Under the pieces are notes generated by a model. That model saw only the letters and a list, made by a program, of their open reading frames with translations. It had not been told where the DNA came from and ran no database searches. Positions 1-10,135 of a stretch of DNA of 64,000 nucleotides are shown here, piece after piece. How positions within the stretch are numbered: the first letter of the stretch is position 1; every line of letters starts with the position of its first letter. A program made the translations under genes and the position numbers. The DNA is from Ascarosepion bandense (Eukaryota > Mollusca > Cephalopoda > Sepiida > Sepiidae), in assembly GCA_037127315.1 (NCBI GenBank), contig JBBBDQ010001294.1:1273501-1337500 (forward strand), in the 5' to 3' direction.

Positions 1-225
1 ATTTACATACAAATACCCTTGGGAAAAGTATTAATCCGTCTCTTTCCTCCAGATATGTGTTAAATAATAAGACACATTGGGTTCTATAGCCTTGGCTGGC
101 AACCAGTCTACTGCAGAAAGCAATGACAACCTACTGTGGGATAATCTTCTGCCCAGTCACTCATGTCTCTTTCAAGACACGATTACCCAAGCGTGTATCA
201 CATATGGCACTTGACTGACTGAATT
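1..225 (+). mobile_element. SINE-A (tRNA-derived), 3' part
   Basis: This is the body and tail of the dominant SINE, cut off by the window start. It contains the family landmarks ACCCTTGGGAAAAGTATTAA, GGTTCTATAGCCTTGG, CAACCAGTCTACTGCAGAAA and the GTGTATCACATATGGCACTT tail followed by repeated ACTG. The same blocks recur about 19 times in this window on both strands. Confidence 0.85.
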
Positions 226-577
226 ATAATAAATTTAAAACCAACATATCTAAAATTTAATAAAACATTGAATTACACAGAATATTTTCCTACATTCGTA
301 AGATTACTGAGTAGTTAAAAGTTATATAAAAAAGTGTTTACATTATATTTCTCAAGCAATTTATACAGATATGTCCACCGTAAAATGTTGACACTTTTAT
401 TATTTAACACCTACCTCCATGTTAAAAATTTAATTTCCACAATAATTTATACTAGAATATGTCTCAAATAAGATTAATTGAACTTTGAACTTGCTAGTAT
501 TTCTCAAATAAAGTTTCAGAAAATCATATTTTGTTTTTGAAAATTTTTAATAAAGAAAATTACATTGTAATAACAGT
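226..577. other. AT-rich low-complexity DNA, no gene
   Basis: About 350 bases of AT-rich sequence lie between two SINE-A copies. I see no reading frame, splice signal or recognised repeat here. Confidence 0.5.
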
Positions 578-876
578 AAATCAGTTCAGTCCCATACATG
601 ATACACGTTTGGGTGATCATGTCTCAAAGAGACTTGAATGACTGGGTAGAAGATTTTCCTGCAGTAGGTTACCATTACTTTTTGCAGATACTGGTTGCCA
701 ATCAAGGCTATATCAAACTGTCCCACTATTTAATCTATAACTGGAGGGAGAAGAGATGTATTAATACCTTTCCTAAGGTAGTGTGTAAGTAAATGCAATG
801 AATTCAACTAGAATTCAAACTCGGTTCTCTGATTTCTTGTTCTGAGCCAATATTCACTGCACCACAACACACATCT
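578..876 (-). mobile_element. SINE-A, near full length
   Basis: Read on the minus strand, the copy starts at the tRNA-like head (GTTGTGGTGCAGTG, the A-box region) near 870. It has a box B-like GAGTTTGAATTC region and the family body, and ends in the ATACATGATACACG tail near 595. The short forward reading frame over this interval is an artefact of the SINE. Confidence 0.85.
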
Positions 877-1109
877 CTTGTTTTATCCTCCCTGAACGGA
901 TTTCTAGTTAACAACTACATTTTCTTTCAGATTCATTGTTTTAAAAATATATTTGCTATTGAATAAAGCCGAAGATAATATTCTTCATTAAATAATTATG
1001 TCTAATAAATAAAAAAGATTTATTCAGTGTAATTTTGATCAAATTTATCAGCATCTAAAATGTTGAAAAAAAAACAAAAACTGTAAATATATATTGCCAA
1101 GACTATGAA

Positions 1110-1264
1110 TTAGGTTTTGAATTAGCTGAAGGGAGAAGCGACAGATTAATATCTTTCCCAAGGATATTTGCACATAAGTGAATGCAACGAATTCAAATGG
1201 AGTTCGAACTCTGCTTTCCGATTTCTTGTCCTGTGCTGAAATCCCCTGTAACACAATGCACAAA
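1110..1264 (-). mobile_element. SINE-A, head half only
   Basis: The minus-strand copy retains the tRNA-like head and the CTTTCCCAAGGATATTTGCA block but lacks the tail half. The head has drifted (GCATTGTGTTACAGG instead of GCGTTGTGGTGCAGT). Confidence 0.7.
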
Positions 1265-1815
1265 ATGAATCTAAAGCCACATTTAGTGAGTTCAAATGAA
1301 CAACTGTTGTAGAGCAGCTGATACCCACCTAGCACTCACAAATACGTAATGGTCTGTGGTCCAAAATAGCTGCATAAATAAAGATTAATAGCAGTCAGGA
1401 ATTCAAAGTCTCATTGATGATTATTATCAGATTATACTCTCTGTGATTCTAACAACTTAACCTTTTTTCTCTTTCTAATTATTGTTGTTCTGTTCTATCT
1501 ATGTTTGTCTTTTTTGTACTTAATATCAATTAGAACGGATATCGTGCTGTAGATATTTCAGCACACATCACCTGATATCATACTACCATCTCAGCGATAC
1601 AACATTTCTCACTAGTCAATCTAAATTAGTTCTGAAAATAAAACACAATATTTTGCTTATTAGAAATATTAAGCATGGAATTCACACTGAACAAAAAGCT
1701 TTAAGAAATATTCCTTATTTTAAAAAACACATTTATAACCTTAGTTTCTGTATATGTAAATGTATGCATATGGAAAGTTCCAGCAATTTATGAAATGTAA
1801 TTAAAACCTGACATA
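1265..1815. other. AT-rich DNA without a gene
   Basis: AT-rich sequence with no convincing coding potential and no repeat recognised elsewhere in the window. Confidence 0.4.
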
Positions 1816-1997
1816 TTTAATTTAGTTGTTTGAACATTATTTTTTAATAGAAAGATACTCATATTTGAGTAGATACTCTGTTTTTAATTAAGCAGTATAT
1901 TGATACATATATAACTCTACCAGCCAGAATCCTGGTTCAAATCCTACTGAATGACACATTTTCATAACAAAATTTCTCAAAAAATATTCAGGCTGGT

Positions 1998-2043
<46 letters not shown>

Positions 2044-2336
2044 TCGTAGCAAGAAGATTTTTACAATAATTTTTAGCAACACAATTTTGCGGTTATTTTT
2101 TGTTACCATAACTCACATCCCTGAAGATGATCTCAGAATGAGATTGTAAGTAATTGGGAACATCGAAAAATGAACAGTAAAGTTACAGCTCATTTCTTAC
2201 ATCTTTCAATTATAATACGCGAAAGATTTTCTGTGAGTATGAATGGATTTTATTAAAAATAAATAGACACAATGTTTGCAATTTATTTAATCTGACATGT
2301 TCAAAAGAGAATTTGCTGCCTAAATACACAATATAT
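1816..2336 (+). repeat. Penelope-like terminal repeat, family 2 (partial)
   Basis: This segment matches 62281-62755. Shared blocks include CGCGAAAGATTTTCTGTGAG near 2219, TTTTATTAAAAATAAATAGA and GTTTGCAATTTATTTAATCT. At 2121-2150 it carries CTGAAGATGATCTCAG followed by AATGAGATTG, where ATCTC and GAGAT can pair. Such CTGAAGA-stem-GAAA cores are found in Penelope-like terminal repeats, but the assignment is inference because no RT or GIY-YIG domain is present. A (TA)n run interrupts it. Confidence 0.45.
1999..2042. repeat. (TA)n microsatellite
   Basis: Uninterrupted TA dinucleotide run inside the family-2 terminal-repeat copy. Confidence 0.95.
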
Positions 2337-2431
2337 ATACCATCACTGAGTATATATACCAGGTTCTTGACAAGAATGGTGAAGCTCGAACCATTGCCTT
2401 GGATATTTCTAAAGCGTTTGACAGAGTCTGA
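2337..2431 (+). pseudogene. LINE-L subfamily b, reverse transcriptase fragment (piece 1 of 3)
   Basis: Translation gives L-D-K-N-G-E-A-R-T-I-A-L-D-I-S-K-A-F-D-R-V, the RT block leading to the first catalytic aspartate (A-L-D-I-S-K-A-F-D). The frame breaks at 2431, where an antisense LINE copy with its own poly(T) begins. The element resumes at 3125 and again at 4318, so one old LINE has been opened twice. Confidence 0.8.
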
Positions 2432-3124
2432 CATTTTTTTTTTTTTTTTTTTTTATAAGCGTTTCACCCCGAGCAAGGCATGTCACTGCCACTACTGTGC
2501 AGGGGGCTACGTAGAGTGGAGAAAGGCTGGTTAAATATAGGAAATAACAGAGGCTGGGTGATAGTCGGGTGAGGATACCGAGAGTGAGGGTTGGGTAGAT
2601 GAGAGTGCTGTGAGAATAGTTGGGAGTTAGTGTGATAGGAAGTGTCTATTGACCCTACATTTAAACACCTGGAGATTGTAACTGTCGGGAAAGCAGACTT
2701 GTGGAAGGGAGTTCCACAGGCGGGAAGCGCGAGAAAAGAAGCTGTTGGAGTAGAATTTACGGTTACATCTTGTTTGTTTAACTGTAAAAGGGTGGGACCT
2801 AGTTGCTAATCTAGTATCTCGTGTAAATTCGTGCTTAGGCGGCACCAGTGATCTAAGCTCATTGGAGCAGAAGCCATGAAAGTACTTGTAGAAGAGGCAC
2901 AGGGAAGCCACATCACGCCGGTGTGAGAGCGGCTGCAGCCGGTCTGCCAAGTCAGTATCAACCACGTTACAGATCCTCCTTTGTATTTTGTCAAGAAGCC
3001 CAAGGAGAGCAGCAGGGGCACCCGACCAGATATGGCAGCAATATTCAATACACGGGCGGATGGTAGATTTGTATATGTGCAGAATAGTTTCAGGACACGC
3101 TGGCCTTCTACGCAAACTGCAGTA
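2432..3124 (-). mobile_element. LINE-L subfamily b, 5'-truncated 3' end inserted antisense
   Basis: A poly(T) tract at 2432 marks the A-tail of a minus-strand LINE. It is followed by the 3' UTR signature (TTTCACCCCGAGCAAGGCAT in plus sense). The open frame at 3142-2627 encodes the element's C-terminal domain: I-L-H-I-Y-K-S-T-I-R-P, E-Y-C-C-H-I-W-S-G-A-P, C-N-V-V-D-T-D-L, S-L-C-L-F-Y-K-Y-F-H-G-F and R-L-W-N-S-L-P. This C-terminal block is typical of jockey/CR1-like LINE polymerases. The catalytic RT core is absent, so the copy is dead. It has an intact C-terminal frame and so is younger than its host copy. Confidence 0.88.
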
Positions 3125-3303
3125 TATGGTATAACCGGACATTTGTTTGACCTAATTCAGTTATTCCTCTCTAATCACACATTGAAGGTAGTATTAAACA
3201 AACATGTCTCCCAAAACTACCATACAAACGTGGGTGTCCCTCAAAGCTCTATCCTAGGTCCTACGCTCTTTCTGATCTACATTAATGATCTCCTCGATAT
3301 ACT
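3125..3303 (+). pseudogene. LINE-L subfamily b RT fragment (piece 2 of 3)
   Basis: The RT continues here in sense orientation: I-T-G-H-L-F-D-L-I-Q, then V-G-V-P-Q-S-S-I-L-G-P and L-F-L-I-Y-I-N-D-L. That is the RT palm block just before the Y-x-D-D box. The usual G-S-I-L-G-P glycine is S in this copy. The block stops where a subfamily-a copy begins at about 3304. Confidence 0.82.
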
Positions 3304-4317
3304 CCCGCTCCAGTAAGAAACCTGTCGTGGCGGACAGACATAATCTCGCTGCTGACCTTGAGCGGGATCTACACTCTGTGGTGAACTGGGGCAAGAAGTG
3401 GCTTGTCAACTTCAATTCCTCTAAGACCAAGCTGTTGTCTGTCAACCATTACAGGCAACCTCTTCTGCCTCCCATAAGCATGGACCAGATGATTCTCCCG
3501 GAGAGTAATACACTACGCCTCCTCAGACTTACCCTGTCCTCAGACCTCAAATGGAAGCACTATATTGAATCCATAGCAAAATCTACTGCTAAGAAGATTG
3601 GGTCACTATGTCGATCCAGGATGTTTTTTCCACCTGAATCCATCCTGCATATATACAAGTCAACCATCCGTCCGTGCATGGAGTACTGCTGCCATTTATG
3701 GTCAGGTGCCCCTGCCGTTCTCCTCAGTGTTCTTGACAAGCTCCAAAGGAGAGTCTCTAATGTGATAGGTACTGATCTGGCGACTCGTCTGCAGCCACTT
3801 TCCCATCGTCGAAATGTGGCCTCCCTCTGTCTCTTCTATAAATACTTTCATGGCTTCTGCTCAGATGAGCTTAAGTCACTGATGCCTCCTCTACAGGTGT
3901 TTACCCGTGCAACCAGACTGGCAACTGGGTCCCACCCATTCACAGTCAGGTTAGCAGACGACAATTCTACTCCTGCAGCTTCCTCTCTCGCACTTCCCGC
4001 CTGTGGAACTCACTCCCGTATTCTTGCTTTCCTGACGGCTATGACCTCCAGAAATTTAAAAGCAAAGTTAATACTCACCTACTAACCACTGGACTCTAGC
4101 TCTCTCCCCTCCCCTGTATAATCTTCACATTCTCTCCGCCCATGTATCTGTCATTGCACCTGCTTTCTCAGCTTTCTATTGTTCCTTTCTAACTAGCTTG
4201 TACTCCTCACTCTTTTCTAATTAATCTTTCTACATTTATGTAACCCCCTGCACATCAGTGGCGTTTCTGCCTTGCTCAGGGTGAAATGATTAAAAAAAAA
4301 AAAAAAAAAAAAAAAAT
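3304..4317 (+). mobile_element. LINE-L subfamily a, 5'-truncated copy nested in subfamily b
   Basis: An open frame runs to 4085 with N-W-G-K-K-W-L-V-N-F-N-S-S-K-T-K, L-T-L-S-S-D-L-K-W-K-H-Y-I, S-R-M-F-F-P-P-E-S-I-L-H and C-M-E-Y-C-C-H-L-W-S-G-A-P. A deletion near 3955 shifts the frame, so the terminal block reads A-A-S-S-L-A-L instead of the usual S-F-F-S-R-T-S. It is followed by the family 3' UTR and a pure A-tail at about 4290-4317. The truncation begins just after the Y-x-D-D box, so no polymerase activity can remain. Two closer-to-intact relatives lie at 52251-53160 and 61838-62254. Confidence 0.85.
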
Positions 4318-5349
4318 AAGATCCCAAGTAGGCATGTACACCGATGACACCACAGTTTACTCTTGCCTTGATCAAAAATCTGGTGTGGGTGACAAAGCGA
4401 ACCTCACTGCTGAGCTTGAGAAGAACCTCCAATCCATGGTGAACTGGGGTTAGAAATGGCTCGTAAATTTTAATGCTTCCAAAATGAAGCTGCTTTCAAT
4501 TAACTATCATAGACAATCACTCCTGCCTCTCATTAGCTTGGAACAGGCTTGCCTCTCTGAGAGTAAAACACTACACCTCCTTGACCTCACATTCTCAGCG
4601 GACCTCAAGTGGAATAACTATATCTAATCCATTGCTAAATCCACTGCTATGAAAGTCGGTTCTGTGTGCAGGGCCCGGAAGTTTTTCCCGTCTGAGTCCA
4701 TCCTGCACATATATAAATCTACCATCTGCCCGTGTATTGAATACTGCTGCCACATCTGGTCAGGTGCCCCTGCTATTCTCCATGTGATTTTTGACAAAAT
4801 ACAACAATGAATCTGTAATGTGATCGATACCGACTTGGCAGCCTGGCTGCAGTCACTCTCTCACTGGCGTGGTGTGGCTTCCCTGTGCCTCTTCTATAAA
4901 TACTTTCACAGCTTCTGCTCCAATGAACTTAGATCACTGGTACCCACTAAGTATGAATTTGCACAAGATAATAGATTAACAACTAGGTCCCACTCTTTTA
5001 CAGTGAAACAGATAAAATGTAATCACAATTTCTACTCTAACAACTTCTTTTCTTGCACTTCCCGCCTGTGGAATTCCCTTCCATATACTTGCTTCCCCGA
5101 CAGCTACAATCTCCAGGAATTTAAATGTAAGGTCAATAGACACCTCTTATCACACTAATTTGCATCCATTCTCTCAAAAACTCTTCCCATCTACCCAATC
5201 CCCATCCTCAGTATCCTCAACTGTCTACCATCCTCCTTCTGACATTTCCTATAACTGACCACTTTTTCTCATCATTTTCCCCTATGTAAACCCCTGTGCA
5301 ATAGTGGCAGTTGAATGCCTTGTTTAGGGTGAAATGATTAAAAAAAAAT
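4318..5349 (+). pseudogene. LINE-L subfamily b, RT core to 3' end (piece 3 of 3)
   Basis: The host LINE resumes with Q-V-G-M-Y-T-D-D-T-T-V-Y-S, the catalytic Y-x-D-D box as Y-T-D-D. It continues through the thumb and C-terminal domain with several in-frame stops (for example after N-W-G and after N-N-Y-I). The last open stretch (4820-5158) ends in K-V-N-R-H-L-L-S-H. The 3' UTR carries CCCCTGTGCAATAGTGGCAG and GTGAAATGATT plus A-tail. Accumulated stops show it is the oldest of the three nested copies. Confidence 0.85.
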
Positions 5350-5739
5350 ACTGTTTAACTAAGAAAATAGAGTATCTATTCATGAGTATCTATTTAAAAA
5401 AATTTCAAACATATTAAATATGTATATATGTGTTTTTAATAATTTTATTGCAAAAATACTGAACTTTAGTAATAAAATTTGATATGTATCTCTATATTTT
5501 TTACTGATTATCTTCTTTTAAATTCAAATAAATTGAAAAGATATAAGATTTATTATAAGACATTTCAATTTTACTTTGATTTTTTTATTGCCGTTATATT
5601 TGTATATTTTCGATGCATGATTTGTGTAATGCTTCAGAAAGAGGTATTAGTAACCCAAATACAAATTTCATCTAAAACTTATATTCATTTTCTCACATCT
5701 TATAAAATGCATGACTCCATCTCTTTTTCCATCAGCCAT
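5350..5739. other. AT-rich DNA, no gene
   Basis: AT-rich sequence with repeated GAGTATCTATT-type words at the start. I see no supported feature. Confidence 0.35.
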
Positions 5740-5905
5740 TGGTTGAATAGCAGAGCAGACTGGGCTCTCTTGCCTTGAGATCGCAATCAGTCTAGTAGAA
5801 AGTAAAGCTTAATTCAAAATCAGCCTGAAAAGGGATGGACATTGTCAAACTATCTTTCCCTAGACATGCAACTGCTGCTATGGCTGCAGTACATGGCGTA
5901 CCACA
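5740..5905 (+). mobile_element. SINE-D (divergent SINE-A relative), fragment
   Basis: It contains GGTTGAATAGCAGAGCAGAC, TCAGTCTAGTAGAAAGTAAA and the SINE-D-specific AATTCAAAATCAGCCTGAAA block, which recurs at 7180 and, reversed, near 31340 and 56345. Confidence 0.55.
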
Positions 5906-6063
5906 ATGAATCTAATGGGTTACAGGACTTGTGTACAATGAAAAAGGATTTGTTTATGGGGTGAATATAGCTGCGTTTTAGAGAGTGTTGTAGTTTTATT
6001 CAGTTCAAAGCCAAAACAAATGTATGTTTCTCTTAATAATTTCTGGGTTGAAGAGTTATAATT

Positions 6064-6380
6064 ATTTGCACTATTTATATTTGATCTTCGTTGCTGTTGT
6101 TGTGGTCATCTCTTTGCTTCAACCATTGTACCCTCTGGCCTCCCTCAAGGTTCTATCAATCTAGCTAACCTACAGAAAATTCTGAACTGAACACTTTATT
6201 TAATCTACAATGTTCTCATTACATTGCTCATGTCTGGGGATACCATTTAGTTCTGATGTTTATTTAATGCTGTTCAGTTATTGCTCACCTGTTTCCACAC
6301 TGCCTGACCCAGAGATCGAACTCACAATCATTGTTGTCAAATTCACAAACCAATAATCCATGAGATATTTGTCCCATAGT
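6064..6380 (-). mobile_element. SINE-B, arm 1 of an inverted dimer
   Basis: The minus-strand copy of the second tRNA-derived SINE runs from the head near 6380 (decayed) through a box B-like GAGTTCGATCTCTG at about 6315. It ends in the TTGTTGCTGTTGTTG... tail near 6085. It is paired with a tail in the opposite direction at 6440-6525. Confidence 0.6.
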
Positions 6381-6439
6381 AAAAATTAATGTTCACTTCA
6401 AAATTCCCTGTAGACTACCCAGTTCAATATATGGGGAAG

Positions 6440-6525
6440 GCTAGAGAACACATCAGCCGAAATGTTGTGAAGACAACAACAAAGATGGGGACAATAGTCC
6501 ACATATAAATAGTGTAAATATTTCT
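6440..6525 (+). mobile_element. SINE-B tail, arm 2 of an inverted dimer
   Basis: It holds the sense tail with CAGCCGAAATGTTGTGAAGA and GGGGACAATAGTCC, ending ATAAATAGTGTAAATATTT. That end is the inverted complement of AATTATTTGCACTATTTAT at about 6060, the other tip of the dimer. Confidence 0.6.
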
Positions 6526-6662
6526 CTTAATATTAATTTTAATTAATACATGATTTCAAACTATATTTTTTTTTTAAGTAAAACAAACATTAAATTTTGA
6601 CCTGACTCTCTTTCATCTTATATCTTTTTTTCTGTTTTTACCACAATGTATGTGGTGCAGTT

Positions 6663-6885
6663 AGATGTGCATTTTGGTGCAATGGGTATGATATCGGAAT
6701 GAGAAATTAGAGAGCTGAGTTCAAATTCTAGCTGAATTGGATTCTGTAGCCTTGGTTGGCAACCATTCTACTACAGAAAGAAATAGCAACCTATGGAAAA
6801 ATCTTCTGCCTAGTCAGTCATGGACTGAAAGTGACATGATTGCCCAAGTATGTATCACGTCCGTTATTTAATTGACTGATATGAA
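6663..6885 (+). mobile_element. SINE-A with internal deletion
   Basis: The head (GATGTGCATTTTGGTGCAAT; box B-like GAGTTCAAATTC) joins directly to GGATTCTGTAGCCTTGGTTG. The ACCCTTGGGAAAGG central block of about 90 bp is missing. The tail is present. Confidence 0.75.
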
Positions 6886-6984
6886 ATAAACTTGGAAATA
6901 AAGGTGTAAAATAGTAGATAAATGAAAGCAGATTGAACTCTACTAATTGAAGATTTTTATTTTTGTCTATCATTCACTCACTTT

Positions 6985-7270
6985 AGGAGGCATGGCCGAG
7001 AAATGGATAGCAGCTTGGATTGAGGAATTGGAAAGTAGAGTTTGAATTCCAACTGACTTGATTACATTCATTTATGTGCTAGGTATGGATCCATCCCTTT
7101 AACCCAATCTATGGGTAAAATAGCAGAACAGAGTGGGTTCTATAGCCATGGGTGGTAACCAGTCTAAGAGAAGAAAAACCCTGAATTCAAATCAACCCAG
7201 AGAGGGTTGGACTCCATCAAGCTGTTGTAACCCAAAGAAACACCACTCAGGTGCCTTTTTGACTGTAAAG
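6985..7270 (+). mobile_element. SINE-D, near full length
   Basis: The head GGAGGCATGGCCGAGAAATG resembles a tRNA A-box (TGGCCGAG), and GAGTTTGAATTCC lies in the box B position. The body is related to SINE-A (GGTTCTATAGCC, GGTAACCAGTCTAAG). The tail differs: CTGAATTCAAATCAACCCAG, GAGAGGGTTGGAC. Confidence 0.65.
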
Positions 7271-7361
7271 AGTCACAGGGTAGCTGGATCACTCAACAGA
7301 AGACCAATTTTCTTTGTTCTTGAGAACTAACAGCAAAATAATAAACTCTATTTATTACTTA

Positions 7362-7432
7362 TTGGAATGGTTGGTAAAACGTTGAATCTATTAGAAATTA
7401 GCCAAACTTTATAAAATGGTAAAAAATAGCAC
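7362..7432 (+). repeat. Dispersed repeat R5, left part
   Basis: GAATGGTTGGTAAAACGTTG and CTTTATAAAATGGTAAAAAA match 47577-47645. The unit appears to continue at 9788 after the LINE insertion. Confidence 0.5.
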
Positions 7433-7435
7433 AGA

Positions 7436-9787
7436 CAGCTCTGCCCTCTTGGAAATTCTGACCACACCATAATTTCTGTCAACATCTCTTTCTACCCAAG
7501 AAACCCAAACCCAGACCAACAGAATATCCTACTGCTATCAAAGAGCAGACTGGGATTCGTTCCGTGACTTCCTCTGCAACGTCCCTTGGAACAATGTTTT
7601 TAGTCTTCCCATCAAAGACTGTGCATCAGAGGTCTCCTCCTGGGTTAAGGCTGGTATCAATGCTTTCATTCCTGCCAGGAAATTTCAGCTTAAATTCCAT
7701 TCGTCTCCCTGGTTCTCACCCACTTGCTTGGCCGCCATTGCCCACCGGAATCACTTCTTCCAGCTTTATCGTAGCCACGCATCGGACCAAAACAGGCGCC
7801 TCTTTGCCTCAGCTTGTAATAAGTGTAAAAAGGTACTTAGCAAAGCTAAGATGCTGTTTGCTGCCAGATTGAAGCAACGCATAGCATCCTCTAAGTTTAG
7901 CACCAAAGTCTACTGGTGCCTCGGTAAAACCATGCTAAACAAGAGTAAGTCCTCAATTCCCCCCTAATCAACGAGTTTGAGGTCCTCACCTCCCCAGTGG
8001 ACAAGGCTGAATGCTTTGCTCGTAGATTCTCGATCAACTCGTGTCTGGATTCGTCTGGAGTCTATACACCCAATTTCCCAACTAGAACAGAGGCCCAATT
8101 GAATGAAGTCCACATCACGCCCTTGCTGATCTCTAATATAATCTCAAAACTTGACCCTCACAAAGCGTGCAGCGGGGACGGAATCCCTATCATAGTCTTG
8201 AAGAAATGTGCCCCAGAACTCTCCTCTGTCCTTTCTAAACTCTACAACCTCTGCCTATCTTCCTCCTGCTTTCCTGCCTGTTGGAAGTCTTCTTCTGTGG
8301 TTCCAATATTTAAGAACACTGGTGAACCCTCGGACCCCGCAAATTACCGCGCTATCAGCCTTCTTCCGATCTTTGGAAAAGTGTTCAAAGCCATTATCAA
8401 CGCCAAGGTTGTTCAACATCTCACAGCCCACAGGCTACTCTCGGACAAGCAATATGGCTTCCACTTCACAAGGTCCACTGCTGATATGCTAACGACCATC
8501 ACTGAGTATATATACCGGGCTCTCGACAAGAATGGTGAAGCACGAACCGTCGGACATATCTAAAGCGTTCGACAGAGTATGGCATGCCAGCCTTCTATGG
8601 AAACTGCGAAGCTACAGCATAACTGGACTTTTGTTGGGCCTAATCCAGTCATTCATCTTTAACCGTACTTTGAAGGTAGTACTAAATGGACATGCCTCTC
8701 AAAACTATCCTACAAACGCGAGTGTCCTCCAAGGTTCCATCCTAGGTCCTACGCTCTTTCTAATCTACATCAATGATCTCCCTGATGCCATAACATACCA
8801 AGTAGGTATGTACACCCATGATACCACAGTTTACTCTCACCTCCATTGAAAATCTGGTGTTGGTGATAAGGCGAACCTCACTGTCGAGCTTGAAAAGGAT
8901 CTCCAAACCATGGTGGATTGGGGTAAGAAATGGCTCGTAAAATTCAATTCTTCCAAAACGAAGCTGCTGTCAATTAACCACCACAGACAATAGCACCCCC
9001 CCCCATTATCATGGAACAGGCTTGCCTCCCAAAGAGTAAGACACTACGCCTGCTCGGCCTGACACTCTCAGCGGACCTCAAGTGGAATGACTACGTCAAA
9101 TCCATTGCTAAATCTGCTGCTATGAAAGTCGGCTCTCTGTGCAGGGCCCGGAAATTCTTTCTGCCTGAATCTATCCTGCACATGTATAAATCTACCATCC
9201 GCACGTATATTGAATACTGCTGCCACATCTGGTTGGGTGCCCCTGCTATTCTCCTCGGGCTTCTTGACAAAATACAGCGGAGAATCTGTAATGTGATCGA
9301 TACCGACTTACCTGACCACCTGCAGTCACTCTCTCACCGGCATGACGTGGCTTCCCTGTGACTCTTCTATAAGTACTTTCACGGCTTCTGCTCGGATGAA
9401 CTTAAATCACTGGTGCCCCTAGGTGTGAATTTGCACGAGATACTAGATTGGCAACTAGGTACCACCCTTTTACAGTGAAACCGACGAAATGTAACTGCAA
9501 TTTCTACTCCAACAGCTTCTTTTCTCGCACTTCCTGCCTGTGGAATTCCCTTCTGCATGATTGCTTCCCCGACGGCTACACCCTCCAGGAGTTTAAATGT
9601 AAGGTCAATAGACACCTCATAACACACTAACTCGCACCCATTCCCTCCAACACTCTCCCTACATACCTCCTAACTCATCTATCACCCTCCCTCTGACATT
9701 TCCTCTACCCAATCGCTCTATGTAACCTCCTGTGCTATAGTAGCAGTGGACTGCCTTGCTTGGGTGATATGATTAAAAAAAAAAAAC
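7436..9787 (+). pseudogene. LINE-L subfamily b, longest copy (endonuclease end, RT, C-terminus, 3' UTR)
   Basis: This is a non-LTR retrotransposon polyprotein remnant of about 2.35 kb. It begins inside the apurinic-type endonuclease: L-G-N-S-D-H-T-I-I-S at about 7448 is the conserved S-D-H motif. A linker follows, then the RT: K-A-C-S-G-D-G-I-P near 8160, N-Y-R-A-I-S-L-L-P near 8343, and D-I-S-K-A-F-D-R-V-W-H near 8554. Next come G-S-I-L-G-P-T-L-F-L near 8735 and the catalytic box as M-Y-T-H-D-T-T-V-Y. Y-x-D-D is mutated to Y-T-H-D, so the copy is catalytically dead. It has frameshifts at about 7570 and 8549 (4 bases lost before D-I-S-K) and stops at about 8847 and 9360. The 3' UTR ends in GATATGATT plus A-tail. 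It lies inside repeat R5. Clade call: CR1/jockey-like from C-terminal motifs. Confidence 0.9.
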
Positions 9788-10135
9788 ATCACTCAAGAAA
9801 TCACGAGCCTAAGTAATAAAACAACAACTTTTTGGCAAAATTCGACTTTATTCATCAACATAGTCTCCTTCTAGGGTGATGTAGTATTAGTTTTTAGAAT
9901 GTTGGAAATACAAAATTATTTATGTAAATAAATCGAATAAATAATGATTAATATTTTTGTTGCAAATTCTAAAGAATAACAACAAAAAAAATGGATAAAT
10001 CTATTTTCATATGTTTAGGTTTTGTTATAACTCTAACCATCTCTTTTAAAACTATGCTGAGGAGTGAAGGTAGTTAAAATAATAGCAGTGTCAAGTGGAA
10101 ACATAGCATAAACATAGCACCCTTGAAAATGGCCA
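9788..10135 (+). repeat. Dispersed repeat R5, right part
   Basis: GAGGAGTGAAGGTAGTTAAA and ATATTTTTGTTGCAAATTCT match the 47570-48010 copy (GGAGTGAAGGTAGTTAAAGT). Together with 7362-7432 this suggests one repeat split by the LINE. The first 100 bases (CAAAATTCGACTTTATTCAT, CAACATAGTCTCC) also recall the outer end of a mariner element, which I could not confirm. Confidence 0.45.

Noticed and set aside
3254..3445. A 63-codon minus-strand frame
   Set aside because: Shadow of the sense LINE-L reading frames at the b/a junction.
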